In this document: positions 19,937 to 28,145 of the stretch, piece after piece | Layout: every line of letters starts with the position of its first letter | Numbering within the stretch: the stretch's first letter is position 1 | Origin: Dehalococcoides mccartyi | GTDB lineage: Bacteria > Chloroflexota > Dehalococcoidia > UBA2979 | Assembly (NCBI GenBank): GCA_945865925.1 | Contig: CAMBFG010000005.1 | Span: 124,001 to 188,000 of the forward strand | DNA: 64,000 nucleotides | Direction of reading: 5' to 3' | The notes under the pieces: model-generated | Told to the model about the DNA's origin: nothing | The model's database searches: none | Seen by the model: the letters and a program-made list of their open reading frames with translations, nothing else | Program-made: the position numbers and the translations under genes

Positions 19937-20547
19937 GCTGCGGGCGCGCGTGTCCCGGTGACGGCGTGCCAGCCCTGTGCGAGCAGGATGCGCGCGAACG
20001 CGGCACCCGGGCAGTGGTTCCGCACGGCGCGGCCCGCGAACATTCCGTAGTAGCGCGTAAAGATGTCGCGTCCGTCTTCGAGTGCTTCGAGGCCTTCGCG
20101 GTACGCCTCGATCTCGCCGGACTCGGGCGCGTACTCGTCCCCGCACAACGGCTCGGTCCACAGCACGGCGTCGAGGACGGCGCGGACGGAATCGACGCCG
20201 GTGCGCACCTCGGCCAGTCGCAAGTCGGGGATGGCATGCCGTTCGCCTGCCTCGGCCAGCGCCTGGTGCATCGCCGTCTGCCAGGCGGTGACGCGCGGCT
20301 CGTCCGGCATCGAGGCCATCACGCGCGCCGTGTTCTTGACGACGGTCGCCTCGTCGAACAGGTCGGGGACCAGCCGTAGTAGTTCGTGGAGCCGCGCGGC
20401 GAACCCCGGCTCAAATTTCGAGACGAGCGCCTCGTCCTCGTCCACCCGCACGAGGCGGCGTGACTCCTCGATGCCCCGTGTGCGTAGCCAGTCCAGCAGG
20501 GCGGGCTCGAAGGCGGGAGAGGTGCTGTCGGTGGCGGCTTCGGTCAT
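19933..20547 (-). CDS. Conserved hypothetical protein, mostly helical
   Basis: A 204-residue soluble protein with no signal peptide and no motif I recognise. It is rich in Glu, Arg and Ala with long amphipathic helices and ends with FTRYYGMFAGRAVRNHCPGAAFARILLAQGW, given here in pieces of one helix. The ATG at 20547 is chosen because sequence upstream in the frame reads as low-complexity non-coding. It is convergent with menE (shared CTAG) and divergent from the PHP-MaoC gene. Confidence 0.6.
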   Translation of the reverse strand: MTEAATDSTSPAFEPALLDWLRTRGIEESRRLVRVDEDEALVSKFEPGFAARLHELLRLVPDLFDEATVVKNTARVMASMPDEPRVTAWQTAMHQALAEAGERHAIPDLRLAEVRTGVDSVRAVLDAVLWTEPLCGDEYAPESGEIEAYREGLEALEDGRDIFTRYYGMFAGRAVRNHCPGAAFARILLAQGWHAVTGTRAPAA

Positions 20548-20655
20548 GGGGGGAGTATCGCCCCCGGCGGGCCGAGCGTCTCCGGGCGGATACGTATTCG
20601 ACGCATTGACGGTCGGAGTACCCCGCGCCGAGAATCCCCCCGACCGCTCGACCTC

Positions 20656-20677
20656 GCGTCCTCCACCTCGAGGACGC
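20656..20677 (+). repeat. Inverted repeat in the leader of the PHP-MaoC gene
   Basis: A perfect 8-bp inverted repeat (GCGTCCTC and GAGGACGC) with a 6-nt loop, ending about ten bases before the GGGAGG ribosome-binding site of the gene at 20697. It could be a leader hairpin or an operator. Confidence 0.5.
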
Positions 20678-20696
20678 TGGCGGGCAGGGAGGCCCC

Positions 20697-21914
20697 ATGA
20701 CCAACGCACCCACCCACACCTTCCTCGACCTCCACGTCCACTCCTCGGGTGGCTCCGACGATGCCGGCGGCACCGTCGAGGGTTATCTGAAGTGGATCGA
20801 GGCACGTCGCCGCCTCGGCTTCCGCATTGACGGATTCGTCCTGACCGAGCACCGCAACTTCGACACCACCCGCGACTTCTCCGCGCTCGCCGCGAAGTAC
20901 CACGCGGTCGTGCTGCACGGCCTCGAGGTCGAGACGGACATCGGGCACGTACTCGTCTACGGCGTCACGCCCGCCTTCCTCAGCCATTTCAACCTGACCG
21001 ACGTCTCACTCCCGTACGCCGAGGTGTTCAAGGTCGCCTGGGAGACTGGCGGCATCGCCGTCGGCGCGCACGGCGGCCGGCCGCACATCGGCCTCGTCGA
21101 CCACGTCGAGGAGCGCAACATCGACCTCGCACCGATCAAGGTGATCGAGGCGCTGAACGGTGGCAGCAGCGACTTCGAGAACGCACGCGCGCACGACCTC
21201 GCTGTCGCACGCGGTCTGCGCGAGGTCGGCGCGAGCGACTCGCACTTCGTCTCAGCCCTCGGGCGTTGCCTGACGCGTTTCGACGGTGCGATCACGACCG
21301 TCGAGGGCCTCGTGGCGGCGCTGCGCGACCCGGCGGCGCAGTTCCAGGCGATGCGCCTCGAAGAGACCGTCCCCGGGGCCGTGATCCCGCCGCGTCCGAC
21401 GCTGGCGCAACTGGTGCCGGCCACCAGCCGCATGGGCGACCTCGGTGGCGATGCGCTCGAGTACGACCGCTCCGTCGTGGGCAAGGAAGTGCCGGCGGGA
21501 CGCCTCGAGGTGACTGCCGAAGGCATCGCGACGTATTGCGCGGCCCTGGAAGAGACCAATCCGCTGTACACCGATGCGGCATTCGCGGCGCAGGGCCCGT
21601 ACGGCGGCATCATCGCGCCGCCGGGCATCCTCCAGACCGCACGACTCTCCCCACCGCCCGACCCCAACATCAACTTCGTCGGCACCACGTTCATGGCGGG
21701 GTCGCGGCAGGAGTACCACCTGCCGATCCGTGCGGGAGACACCCTCGAGGGCTACGCCTCGGTGGCGCAGGTATACGAGAAGACCGGCCGTTCCGGCCGC
21801 ATGGTGTTCGTCGTCCGGCGCAACCGCTACATCAACCAGCACGGCGAGACCGTCGCCACGCTGGAGTCATCGATGGTGATGCGCGAGACCAAGGCCGTAG
21901 AGGGGGACGCATGA
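20697..21914 (+). CDS. PHP-domain phosphoesterase fused to a MaoC-like hydratase domain
   Basis: A 405-residue two-domain protein. Residues about 8-215 are a PHP domain with metal-site motifs DLHVHSS, LTEHRNF, HGLEVET, GAHGGRPH and GASDSHF. Residues about 250-400 are a MaoC/hot-dog domain (PLYTDAAFAAQGPYGGIIAPPG, then the RAGDTLEGYASV and NQHGETVATLESSMVMR strands). The hot-dog part resembles the N-terminal-type half of two-subunit acyl-CoA hydratases. The next gene encodes a second MaoC protein and overlaps by four bases, so the two likely form one complex. Substrates are unknown. Confidence 0.85.
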   Translation: MTNAPTHTFLDLHVHSSGGSDDAGGTVEGYLKWIEARRRLGFRIDGFVLTEHRNFDTTRDFSALAAKYHAVVLHGLEVETDIGHVLVYGVTPAFLSHFNLTDVSLPYAEVFKVAWETGGIAVGAHGGRPHIGLVDHVEERNIDLAPIKVIEALNGGSSDFENARAHDLAVARGLREVGASDSHFVSALGRCLTRFDGAITTVEGLVAALRDPAAQFQAMRLEETVPGAVIPPRPTLAQLVPATSRMGDLGGDALEYDRSVVGKEVPAGRLEVTAEGIATYCAALEETNPLYTDAAFAAQGPYGGIIAPPGILQTARLSPPPDPNINFVGTTFMAGSRQEYHLPIRAGDTLEGYASVAQVYEKTGRSGRMVFVVRRNRYINQHGETVATLESSMVMRETKAVEGDA

Positions 21915-22378
21915 CCGCCGCCGACGCACTCGCCCGACAGCGCTACTACGAAGATGTCGCCATCGGCGACGAGTACGAGGAGCACCAGCAGCCGACCCCG
22001 GAGCACGTTGCCGCGTTCTTGAACGCTGACTCGACCCGCGGTCCGCAGCGGATGGGTCGCTTCACCGACACCTCCGTCGCGCGCAGCGAAGGTCTGGCGC
22101 GCCCGATCATCCCCGGCACCATGTCCACGGCGATCATCACCCGCATCGTCACGGACTGGATGGGCCCCCTCGGCCGCATCGTCAGCCTCGAGGTCTCATT
22201 CCGGCGTCCCGTCATGCACAACGACAACCTGCGCTGCCTCGCCATCGTCACCGACGCGGGCGGCGACGCTCCGGACGGCGAGCCGGGCCTCGTGACCCTC
22301 GACGTCACGCTGGAGAACGAGCGCCAGGAGAAGCCAGTGCAGGGCACCGCCACCGTCGAGCTGCCCCGGCGCGGCTAA
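21911..22378 (+). CDS. MaoC-like hot-dog hydratase subunit
   Basis: A 155-residue hot-dog protein that starts within the stop of the PHP-MaoC gene (ATGA overlap), so it is translationally coupled. RPIIPGTMSTAIITR and the later VSLEVSFRRPVMHNDNLRC are typical of the second, shorter subunit of MaoC-type (R)-enoyl-CoA hydratases. The first segment, YYEDVAIGDEYEE, is a common MaoC opening. It probably pairs with the MaoC domain of its neighbour to act on an acyl-CoA substrate. Confidence 0.8.
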   Translation: MTAADALARQRYYEDVAIGDEYEEHQQPTPEHVAAFLNADSTRGPQRMGRFTDTSVARSEGLARPIIPGTMSTAIITRIVTDWMGPLGRIVSLEVSFRRPVMHNDNLRCLAIVTDAGGDAPDGEPGLVTLDVTLENERQEKPVQGTATVELPRRG

Positions 22379-22395
22379 GTCGAGGTCCGGCCTCG

Positions 22396-22830
22396 ATGTT
22401 CCCGATCGACCTGCTCGACCCGCTGCCAGACGCGGTCGTACGCCACGCCCTGCTGCCGCTGCGGATCGTGCTGGGTGTGATCATGCTCGACTCGGGCCTC
22501 GGCAAGTGGCGTCGAGGCATCGCCGGCACTGGTCGTTGGTTCGAAGGCCTCGGACTCCCCGCCCCGCACGCACTCGCCTGCTGGGTCGCGACCGTCGAGA
22601 CGGTGTGCGGGGCGCTGCTGATCGCGGGGCTGCTGACGCCGTTCGCGGCGGCCGCCGTTGCCGTCAACATGACTGTGGCCGCATGGGTGCAAAAGACGCG
22701 CGTCCACGCCCCATTCCAGGGCGGTGACGTCCAGGGCTACGAACTCGACATCATCCTGGCTGCCGCCGCGCTCACCCTCGCGATCGCCGGGGCCGGCCCG
22801 CTCTCCCTGGACGCGTTGCTATCGAGGTAG
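22396..22830 (+). CDS. DoxX-family membrane protein
   Basis: A 144-residue integral membrane protein with four predicted helices. PLRIVLGVIMLDSGLGKW and the later WVATVETVCGALLIAGLLTPFAA are DoxX-family landmarks. The family includes a quinol oxidase subunit and many proteins of unknown role, so no reaction is assigned. It follows the MaoC gene by 17 bp and may be in the same transcript. Confidence 0.8.
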   Translation: MFPIDLLDPLPDAVVRHALLPLRIVLGVIMLDSGLGKWRRGIAGTGRWFEGLGLPAPHALACWVATVETVCGALLIAGLLTPFAAAAVAVNMTVAAWVQKTRVHAPFQGGDVQGYELDIILAAAALTLAIAGAGPLSLDALLSR

Positions 22831-22927
22831 GTCGCGAGCATCCTGCACGCGGTGACGGTGCAACATCAAGGCGGGCATTGGGAGGGCAGTAGAATCTGCC
22901 TACCCACTGGCTGCACGGAGGCCCTTG

Positions 22928-24124
22928 ATGGCGGACACCCCGGCGATTCACGGCGTCGTAGACCCTCGGTTTGAGGGGGTGCGCGAGGCGTTCGCGCGGA
23001 ACTTCGCGGAATCGGACGAGTTGGGCGCGTCCGTCCACGTGACGGTCGAGGGCGAATCGGTCGTGGACCTGTGGGGCGGCGTGGCGGACGCCGAGAGCGG
23101 GCGCGCGTGGGAGCGCGACACGCTCGTGAACGTGTGGTCCTCCACCAAGGGTGTGCTGGCGACGGCAGCACACATGCTCGTCGACCGCGGACTGCTCGAC
23201 CTCGATGCTCCGGTGGCGCAGTACTGGCCGGAGTTCGCGCAGCAAGGCAAGGAGCGCATCCCGGTGCGCTGGCTGCTCTCACATCGGGCGGGGCTCCCCG
23301 CGATCGATGGCGACCGAGACCTACCGCCGCTGGTGTGCCAGGACTGGGACGCGATCACGAGCGCCCTCGCTGCGACGAAGCCGCAGTGGGAGCCGGGGTC
23401 GAAGCATGGCTACCACACGGTCACCTTCGGCTGGCTCGTGGGTGAGGTGATCCGGCGGATCACGGGCGAGATGCCGGGTGACTTCATCCGACACGAGATC
23501 ACCGAACCGCTCGGCGCGCCGTTCTACCTCGGCGTGCCGGACGAGCTGCACCCGCAGATCGCGACGCTGGAGAGCCAGCCGGTCGGCCGCTCGATCCCGA
23601 CGAGCAGCGAGGCCGCAAGCGCTCCGGCAGCGGGCTTCACGCCGAACCCGGACTCGCTCACCGCGCGCTCGATCTTGCTCTCCACGCCGCCGTTCGCGGG
23701 TGACCCGAACAGCGAGGGCTGGCGACGCGCGCAGATGCCGGGGATGAACGGCCACGCGAGTGCGCGTGGCATGGCGCGGATCTACGCCCCGCTCTCCCTC
23801 GGCGGCTCACTCGGCGAGGTGCGACTGATGCGGCCGGAGACGCTCGCACGAGCGCACACGATCGACGTCGAGGGGCCGGACGCGATCCTGTTCCTCAAGA
23901 CCCGTCGCTCGCTGGGATACATGCACCCGGTGATGGAGAACGGTGACCAGCGCGGGCCGGACGCCTTTGGGCACAACGGCGCGGGCGGCTCGATGGCGTT
24001 CGCGGACGAGCAGCGGCGCGTCTCGTTCGGCTACGTGATGAACCGGATGTGGCAGGGTGGGCTGATGACGCCTGACCCGCGAGCGCAACGGCTGGCCGGC
24101 GCCGTGTACGCCGCGCTCAGTTGA
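22928..24124 (+). CDS. Beta-lactamase-like serine hydrolase (EstB family)
   Basis: A 398-residue penicillin-binding-protein-fold hydrolase, probably an esterase. Catalytic SSTKG (SxxK) follows the DLWGG strand; the Tyr motif lies in GYHTVTFGWLVGEV, and a GHNGAGGSMAF loop takes the place of KTG. No signal peptide is present, which argues for a cytoplasmic esterase rather than a beta-lactamase. The ATG at 22928 has a CGGAGG ribosome-binding site; a TTG three bases earlier is less likely. It is a tandem paralogue of the gene at 24243. Confidence 0.85.
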   Translation: MADTPAIHGVVDPRFEGVREAFARNFAESDELGASVHVTVEGESVVDLWGGVADAESGRAWERDTLVNVWSSTKGVLATAAHMLVDRGLLDLDAPVAQYWPEFAQQGKERIPVRWLLSHRAGLPAIDGDRDLPPLVCQDWDAITSALAATKPQWEPGSKHGYHTVTFGWLVGEVIRRITGEMPGDFIRHEITEPLGAPFYLGVPDELHPQIATLESQPVGRSIPTSSEAASAPAAGFTPNPDSLTARSILLSTPPFAGDPNSEGWRRAQMPGMNGHASARGMARIYAPLSLGGSLGEVRLMRPETLARAHTIDVEGPDAILFLKTRRSLGYMHPVMENGDQRGPDAFGHNGAGGSMAFADEQRRVSFGYVMNRMWQGGLMTPDPRAQRLAGAVYAALS

Positions 24125-24200
24125 CTGCCGCCTCGACCGGTCTGGGGGCCGTGGTAGTCTGCGCCCCGGTTGGCCAATCGGGAGGCGCTTTCGAGGCCCT

Positions 24201-24228
24201 TCGGGGCCCCGTCGGGGCCCCCTCGGGG
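24201..24228 (+). repeat. GGGGCCCC-containing direct repeat between paralogous hydrolase genes
   Basis: TCGGGGCCCC occurs at 24201-24210 and 24212-24221, with a partial third copy (TCGGGG) at 24223. Each copy contains a GGGGCCCC palindrome and copies are 11 bp apart. It can form strong hairpins just before the GAGGAG ribosome-binding site of the second hydrolase, so it may attenuate or terminate transcription between the two genes. Confidence 0.6.
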
Positions 24229-24242
24229 CTGAGGAGTCGTGA

Positions 24243-25397
24243 GTGACGCTGGCTTCGGTGGACGTGAACGGCATCTGCGACCCGCGTTTTGCGCCCGTGC
24301 GCGAGGTCTTCGCACGCAACTTCACGGAGTTCCCGGAGGTCGGAGCGGCAGTCGCGGTCGCCATCGACGGGCAGCTGGTCGTCGACCTGTGGGCGGGCAC
24401 GGCGAACGCCGCACGTAGCCGCGCCTGGGAGCGCGACACCATCGTCAACGTCTACTCGACGACGAAGGGGATGGTCGCGCTGGCGGCGCACATGCTCGCC
24501 GACCGCGGCTCACTCGACCTCGATGCCCCGGTGGCGCGGTACTGGCCAGAGTTCGCACAGGCGGGCAAGGAGCGACTCCCGGTCCGCTACCTCCTGACGC
24601 ACCAGGCCGGCCTCCCCGACATCGATGGCGAACTGCCGGCGGGCGCTGCCCTCGATTGGAACGCGATGACCACCGCATTGGCGGCGGAGCGTCCACGCTG
24701 GGAGCCGGGCTCGAAGCAGGGCTACCACACCTCGACCTACGGCTGGCTCGTGGGTGAGGTGATCCGGCGCGTCTCCGGTAAGACACCCGGCCAATTCATC
24801 CGCGACGAAATCGCGAAGCCGCTCGGTGTCTCGTTTCACATCGGCTTCAACCCGATCGGGTACCACGTCGCGGAGATCCTGCAGGACAACCGGCAGGGCG
24901 TCACCAGCCGCCGGGCGAACGCGCTGCGTGGTGTGGCCTCGGCAATGCGTGGTGTGGACCCGAACAGCCGCGAATACCGCATGGCCGAGCTCCCCGCGAG
25001 CAACGGCCACGCGAACGCGCGCGCCCTCGCCACGGTCTACGGCGCACTCGCGCGCGGTGGTGAGTGGGGCAAGACGCGACTGCTCTCGCCGAGGGCAATC
25101 GAGCGCGCTGCGGTGGAGCAGGCGAACGGCATCGACGAGACGCTGAAGGTGCCGACACACCGCACGCTCGGCTTCATGCTGCGGTTTGCCGAATTCGGTG
25201 ACACGCGGCCCGCGACATCGTTTGGACATGCGGGGTCGGGTGGCTCGCAAGGATTCGCTGACCCGGCGAAACGCCTCGGCTTTGGCTACGTGATGAACCA
25301 GATGATGTCGCCGCTCCCGGGCGACCCGAGGCCCCCCACCGGTGGGATGGACCCGCGTGGCCAGAACCTCGTACGCGCCGTGTACGCCTGCCTGTAG
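24243..25397 (+). CDS. Beta-lactamase-like serine hydrolase (EstB family), paralogue
   Basis: A 384-residue relative of the preceding gene with the same order of motifs: DLWAGTAN, SxxK in YSTTKG, GYHTSTYGWLVGEV and GHAGSGGSQGF. The GTG at 24243 lies behind a GAGGAG ribosome-binding site. The pair arose by tandem duplication and has since diverged, with differences mainly in the 180-260 substrate-facing loops. It is probably a cytoplasmic carboxylesterase of unknown substrate. Confidence 0.85.
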   Translation: MTLASVDVNGICDPRFAPVREVFARNFTEFPEVGAAVAVAIDGQLVVDLWAGTANAARSRAWERDTIVNVYSTTKGMVALAAHMLADRGSLDLDAPVARYWPEFAQAGKERLPVRYLLTHQAGLPDIDGELPAGAALDWNAMTTALAAERPRWEPGSKQGYHTSTYGWLVGEVIRRVSGKTPGQFIRDEIAKPLGVSFHIGFNPIGYHVAEILQDNRQGVTSRRANALRGVASAMRGVDPNSREYRMAELPASNGHANARALATVYGALARGGEWGKTRLLSPRAIERAAVEQANGIDETLKVPTHRTLGFMLRFAEFGDTRPATSFGHAGSGGSQGFADPAKRLGFGYVMNQMMSPLPGDPRPPTGGMDPRGQNLVRAVYACL

Positions 25398-25401
25398 CGG
25401 G

Positions 25402-25893
25402 ATGGACGTCCGTCGCATCCGGCCTGACGAGGGCGCGCTGCTCCGCGCGATGCGCATCCGCGCGCTTGAGGACACCCCCATTGCCTTCGGCAGCACGATC
25501 GAGCAGACCCTCGCCTACTCGATGGAGATGTGGGAGGAGCGCGCTCGAAGCAACGCAATGAGCGACACGATCTCGGGGTTTCTCGCGGAGCACGAAGGCG
25601 AAGTGGTCGGGATTGCAGGCGGGATGTTTGAGGCCGGAGAGCCGATGCCGTCGCTGATCTCGATGTGGGTGGCGCCCTCGGCTCGCGGCCAGGGTGGGGG
25701 CGAGGCGTTGATCGAGGCGGTAGTGGCGTGGGTGCGCTCGCTCGGCGCGACACGGTTGCAGTTGTGGGTCACGGAGACGAATGCGCCAGCGCTGGCGCTG
25801 TACCGGCGGGTGGGGTTCATCGAAACTGACGAAACGCAGGCGCTGCCGTCGCACCCAGCGCTGTTGGAGCGCCGGATGGTGCGGGAGTTGTAG
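25402..25893 (+). CDS. GNAT-family N-acetyltransferase
   Basis: A 163-residue acetyltransferase beginning MDVRRIRPDEGALLRAMR. The acetyl-CoA pyrophosphate loop is APSARGQGGGEALIEAVV, and the closing strand-helix is NAPALALYRRVGFIETDE. It begins four bases after the stop of the serine hydrolase gene, so the two are co-transcribed. The acceptor substrate is unknown. Confidence 0.85.
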   Translation: MDVRRIRPDEGALLRAMRIRALEDTPIAFGSTIEQTLAYSMEMWEERARSNAMSDTISGFLAEHEGEVVGIAGGMFEAGEPMPSLISMWVAPSARGQGGGEALIEAVVAWVRSLGATRLQLWVTETNAPALALYRRVGFIETDETQALPSHPALLERRMVREL

Positions 25894-25898
25894 CGCGC

Positions 25899-26591
25899 CT
25901 ACACCCGAGGCGGCTCGGGGGGCTGCGGCAGCGGCACCTCGCGGCGACGCGCGCCCAACTGTTCGAGGACACGCACGAAGGTCGGGTACTCGTGTGCGCC
26001 GACCACCGCGTATTTGCCGTCGAAGATGAAGGTGGGGATGGCGGTCACGCCGATCGCGTTCGCGTGGGCGATGCCCTCGTCCACCGCCTCGCGCACCTCG
26101 CCTGACTCGATCGCGGCTCGGAGCGCGGTGCCGTCGAGGCCGGAGGCAGTCGCCTCACGCGCGAGGACGTCGAGGTCCATCAGGCTTTCGTGGTCGGTGA
26201 AGTGAGCACGGAAGAGCCGCCGGTGGTACTCGAATACTTGCTCGGTGTCGCCGAACTCGGACACCCATTCACTCGCCTCGAGGGCGCGGTGGGTGTGCGG
26301 CTGGAACGTGCGGCCTCGCGTGAACTTCACGCCGAGGGCTTCGCCACGGAGTTCCATGTCGGACGGTGGGGTGTCCGCGGTCGTCGTCGGGGTGCGGACG
26401 CGGCCCTCGGGTGGGATCGACGGGTCGAGGAAGAAGGGCGCCCACTCGATGCTGACGTCCCACTCGCGATAGACCCGTTCGACCTCCACGAGGCCGATGT
26501 AGCACCACGGTCAGATGAAATCTGACAGCACCACAATCGCGATCGGCTCGCGCGCCTCGATGGCTGGTTCACGGGTGAGCTCGTCGACCAT
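25899..26591 (-). CDS. DsbA/FrnE-family thioredoxin-fold oxidoreductase, candidate selenoprotein (Sec27)
   Basis: Read from the ATG at 26591, the gene encodes 230 residues with one in-frame TGA at codon 27 (26511-26513). Before it comes VVLSDFI and directly after it PWCYIGLVEVERVY, so the codon sits exactly at the first cysteine of the family's CPWCYIG active site, giving Sec-Pro-Trp-Cys. The rest is a full FrnE-like domain: HRALEASEW helix, the cis-Pro loop AIPTFIFDGKYAVVGAHEY, and a normal C-terminus. Conservation is intact on both sides of the TGA, and a SECIS-like hairpin follows. Alternatives are a TGC/TGT-to-TGA mutation or sequencing error. A shorter protein from the ATG-less part after TGA would lack the active site. 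Confidence 0.8.
26479..26497 (-). promoter_or_regulatory. Bacterial SECIS-like hairpin
   Basis: In the mRNA, UCGGCCUC and GAGGUCGA form an 8-bp stem (one G-U pair) closed by a GUG loop. The loop starts 21 nt after the UGA at 26511-26513 and its first base is G. Spacing, small loop and leading G agree with the known rules for bacterial SECIS elements that bind SelB. Confidence 0.65.
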
Positions 26592-26598
26592 GCAGGGC

Positions 26599-26604
26599 AG
26601 TGTA
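26599..26604 (-). promoter_or_regulatory. -10-like box before the candidate selenoprotein gene
   Basis: TACACT on the minus strand with 7 nt to the ATG at 26591. There is no ribosome-binding site, so the message may be leaderless like several others here. No convincing -35 box is visible. Confidence 0.3.
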
Positions 26605-26664
26605 GTGCGGGTGGCGGCCTAGGATGAACGGGCCTCGCAAAGGGCCGTCCGAAGGAGACACACG

Positions 26665-27132
26665 ATGACGTCAGCCGCCCCTGCTCCGACTCACATGCGC
26701 TACCTGGAGCGCCATGGCCACCTCGCCTCTACGTTCGGCGACGACCCATTCGGGCGCTTCGCGGAGAGGTTCGCGAGGGCCTTTGGGACACCGAAGTTCC
26801 TGGTGGCACAGACCGGACTCGTCCTGATCTGGCTGGTGCTGAACGCGGCTGACGTCGCCCACTTCGACCCGTACCCATTCATCCTCCTGAACCTCGCGTT
26901 CTCGACGCAGGCGGCGTACGCGGCGCCGATGATCCTGCTCGCCCAGACCCGCCAGTCCGAGCGCGACCGCCACTGGACCGAGGCCGACGCACAGCATCGT
27001 GAAGAGATCTCGGACGCCATCCTGACGCTGCTCCGCCAGAACACCGACCTCACCCAGCAGGTCCACGGCCTCACCCAGCAAATCGAGGGGCTCACCCGCG
27101 AGGTGCGCGACCACGTGATGACCTCCCGCTGA
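26665..27132 (+). CDS. DUF1003 membrane protein
   Basis: A 155-residue protein with two transmembrane helices (about 48-68 and 76-96) joined by HFDPYPFILLNLAFSTQAAYAAP, the hallmark of DUF1003. A QSERDR motif follows at the membrane edge, then a cytoplasmic coiled coil with heptad-like repeats (QQVHGLTQQIEGLTREV). GAAGGAGA precedes the ATG. The family's biochemical role is not known. Confidence 0.85.
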   Translation: MTSAAPAPTHMRYLERHGHLASTFGDDPFGRFAERFARAFGTPKFLVAQTGLVLIWLVLNAADVAHFDPYPFILLNLAFSTQAAYAAPMILLAQTRQSERDRHWTEADAQHREEISDAILTLLRQNTDLTQQVHGLTQQIEGLTREVRDHVMTSR

Positions 27133-27187
27133 CGCTCTCGGCCAGCCCTATACTCCGCCGGCTTGGATGCACGCGAGGGGGAATTCG

Positions 27188-28081
27188 ATGGCTGAGAACG
27201 AGTACGAGAACCTGCTGGTCGACCGCATCGGGACGGACGGACGGATCGCGCGGATCACGCTCAACCGGCCCGAGAAGATGAACGCCCTCTCGCAGGAACT
27301 GCTCTTCGAGTTCCGGGACGCCCTCGAAGGCCTGGAGACGGACAGCAGTGCGCGCGTGATCGTCGTGCGCGGCGCCGGGCGGACGTTCAGCGCCGGCTAC
27401 GACCTCACACCCGCGCAGCGCACCGGCGCGGACGCCGTCGTGCGGCAGTTCCGCACCTCGGACGAGCAGGGGCGCCGGCTCTGGCAAGGCGTCCGAGGCG
27501 GCATGCAGCGCATCACGAACATCCACATGTACTTCTGGAACCTGCAGAAGGTGACCATCGCGCAGGTCCACGGCTACGCGATCGCTGGCGGCTGCGAACT
27601 CTCGATGATGGCCGACCTCGTGATCGCCGCTGACGACGCGAAGTTCGGGCACCCCGGCCTCCGCTTCGCCGGGACGAGGACTTCGATGATCCTGCCGCTG
27701 CTGATCCCGATGCGGAAGGCGAAGGAGCTCTTCTACACCGGCGACAACATCAGTGCCGTGGAGGCCGCCGAGATCGGGCTGATCAACCGCGCTGTCCCCG
27801 GCGACCGCCTCGACGACGAGGTGCTGGCGATGGCCGAGCGCATCGCGATCCTTCCTGCCGACCACCTCGCGATGCTGAAGATCCACATGAACCGCTTCCA
27901 CGAGAACATGGGCATCTACTCGTCCGTCCATTCCAGCACCGACCTCGATGCTGCGGGTGGCTTCACGAGTCAGGCCTACCAGTGGGCGGACAAGATGCGG
28001 TCTGGTGGTCTGAAGGATGCCCTCGCGTGGCGCGATGGCCCGTACCAGGACTACCGCTCCGACCCCGACCGACCGAGGTAG
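27188..28081 (+). CDS. Enoyl-CoA hydratase/isomerase family protein
   Basis: A 297-residue crotonase-fold enzyme beginning at the ATG at 27188 behind GAGGGGG; a TATACT at 27149-27154 may be its -10 box. Oxyanion-hole segments are AGRTFSAGYDL and GYAIAGGCELSMMADLVIAADDA. The catalytic positions are HPGLRF and its surroundings. The exact reaction, hydratase or isomerase, cannot be fixed from the sequence. It stands apart from other acyl-CoA genes. Confidence 0.85.
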   Translation: MAENEYENLLVDRIGTDGRIARITLNRPEKMNALSQELLFEFRDALEGLETDSSARVIVVRGAGRTFSAGYDLTPAQRTGADAVVRQFRTSDEQGRRLWQGVRGGMQRITNIHMYFWNLQKVTIAQVHGYAIAGGCELSMMADLVIAADDAKFGHPGLRFAGTRTSMILPLLIPMRKAKELFYTGDNISAVEAAEIGLINRAVPGDRLDDEVLAMAERIAILPADHLAMLKIHMNRFHENMGIYSSVHSSTDLDAAGGFTSQAYQWADKMRSGGLKDALAWRDGPYQDYRSDPDRPR

Positions 28082-28145
28082 GCGGGCACCGAGACCGCTC
28101 TACCCCCATAGCAGCGCGTTGAAGTAGGGCGGGCCCGCCGGACCC

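Noticed and set aside
25899-26489. A DsbA-like gene starting downstream of the TGA (MEVERVY)
   Set aside because: That form would lack the active site; the conserved frame continues upstream through the TGA.
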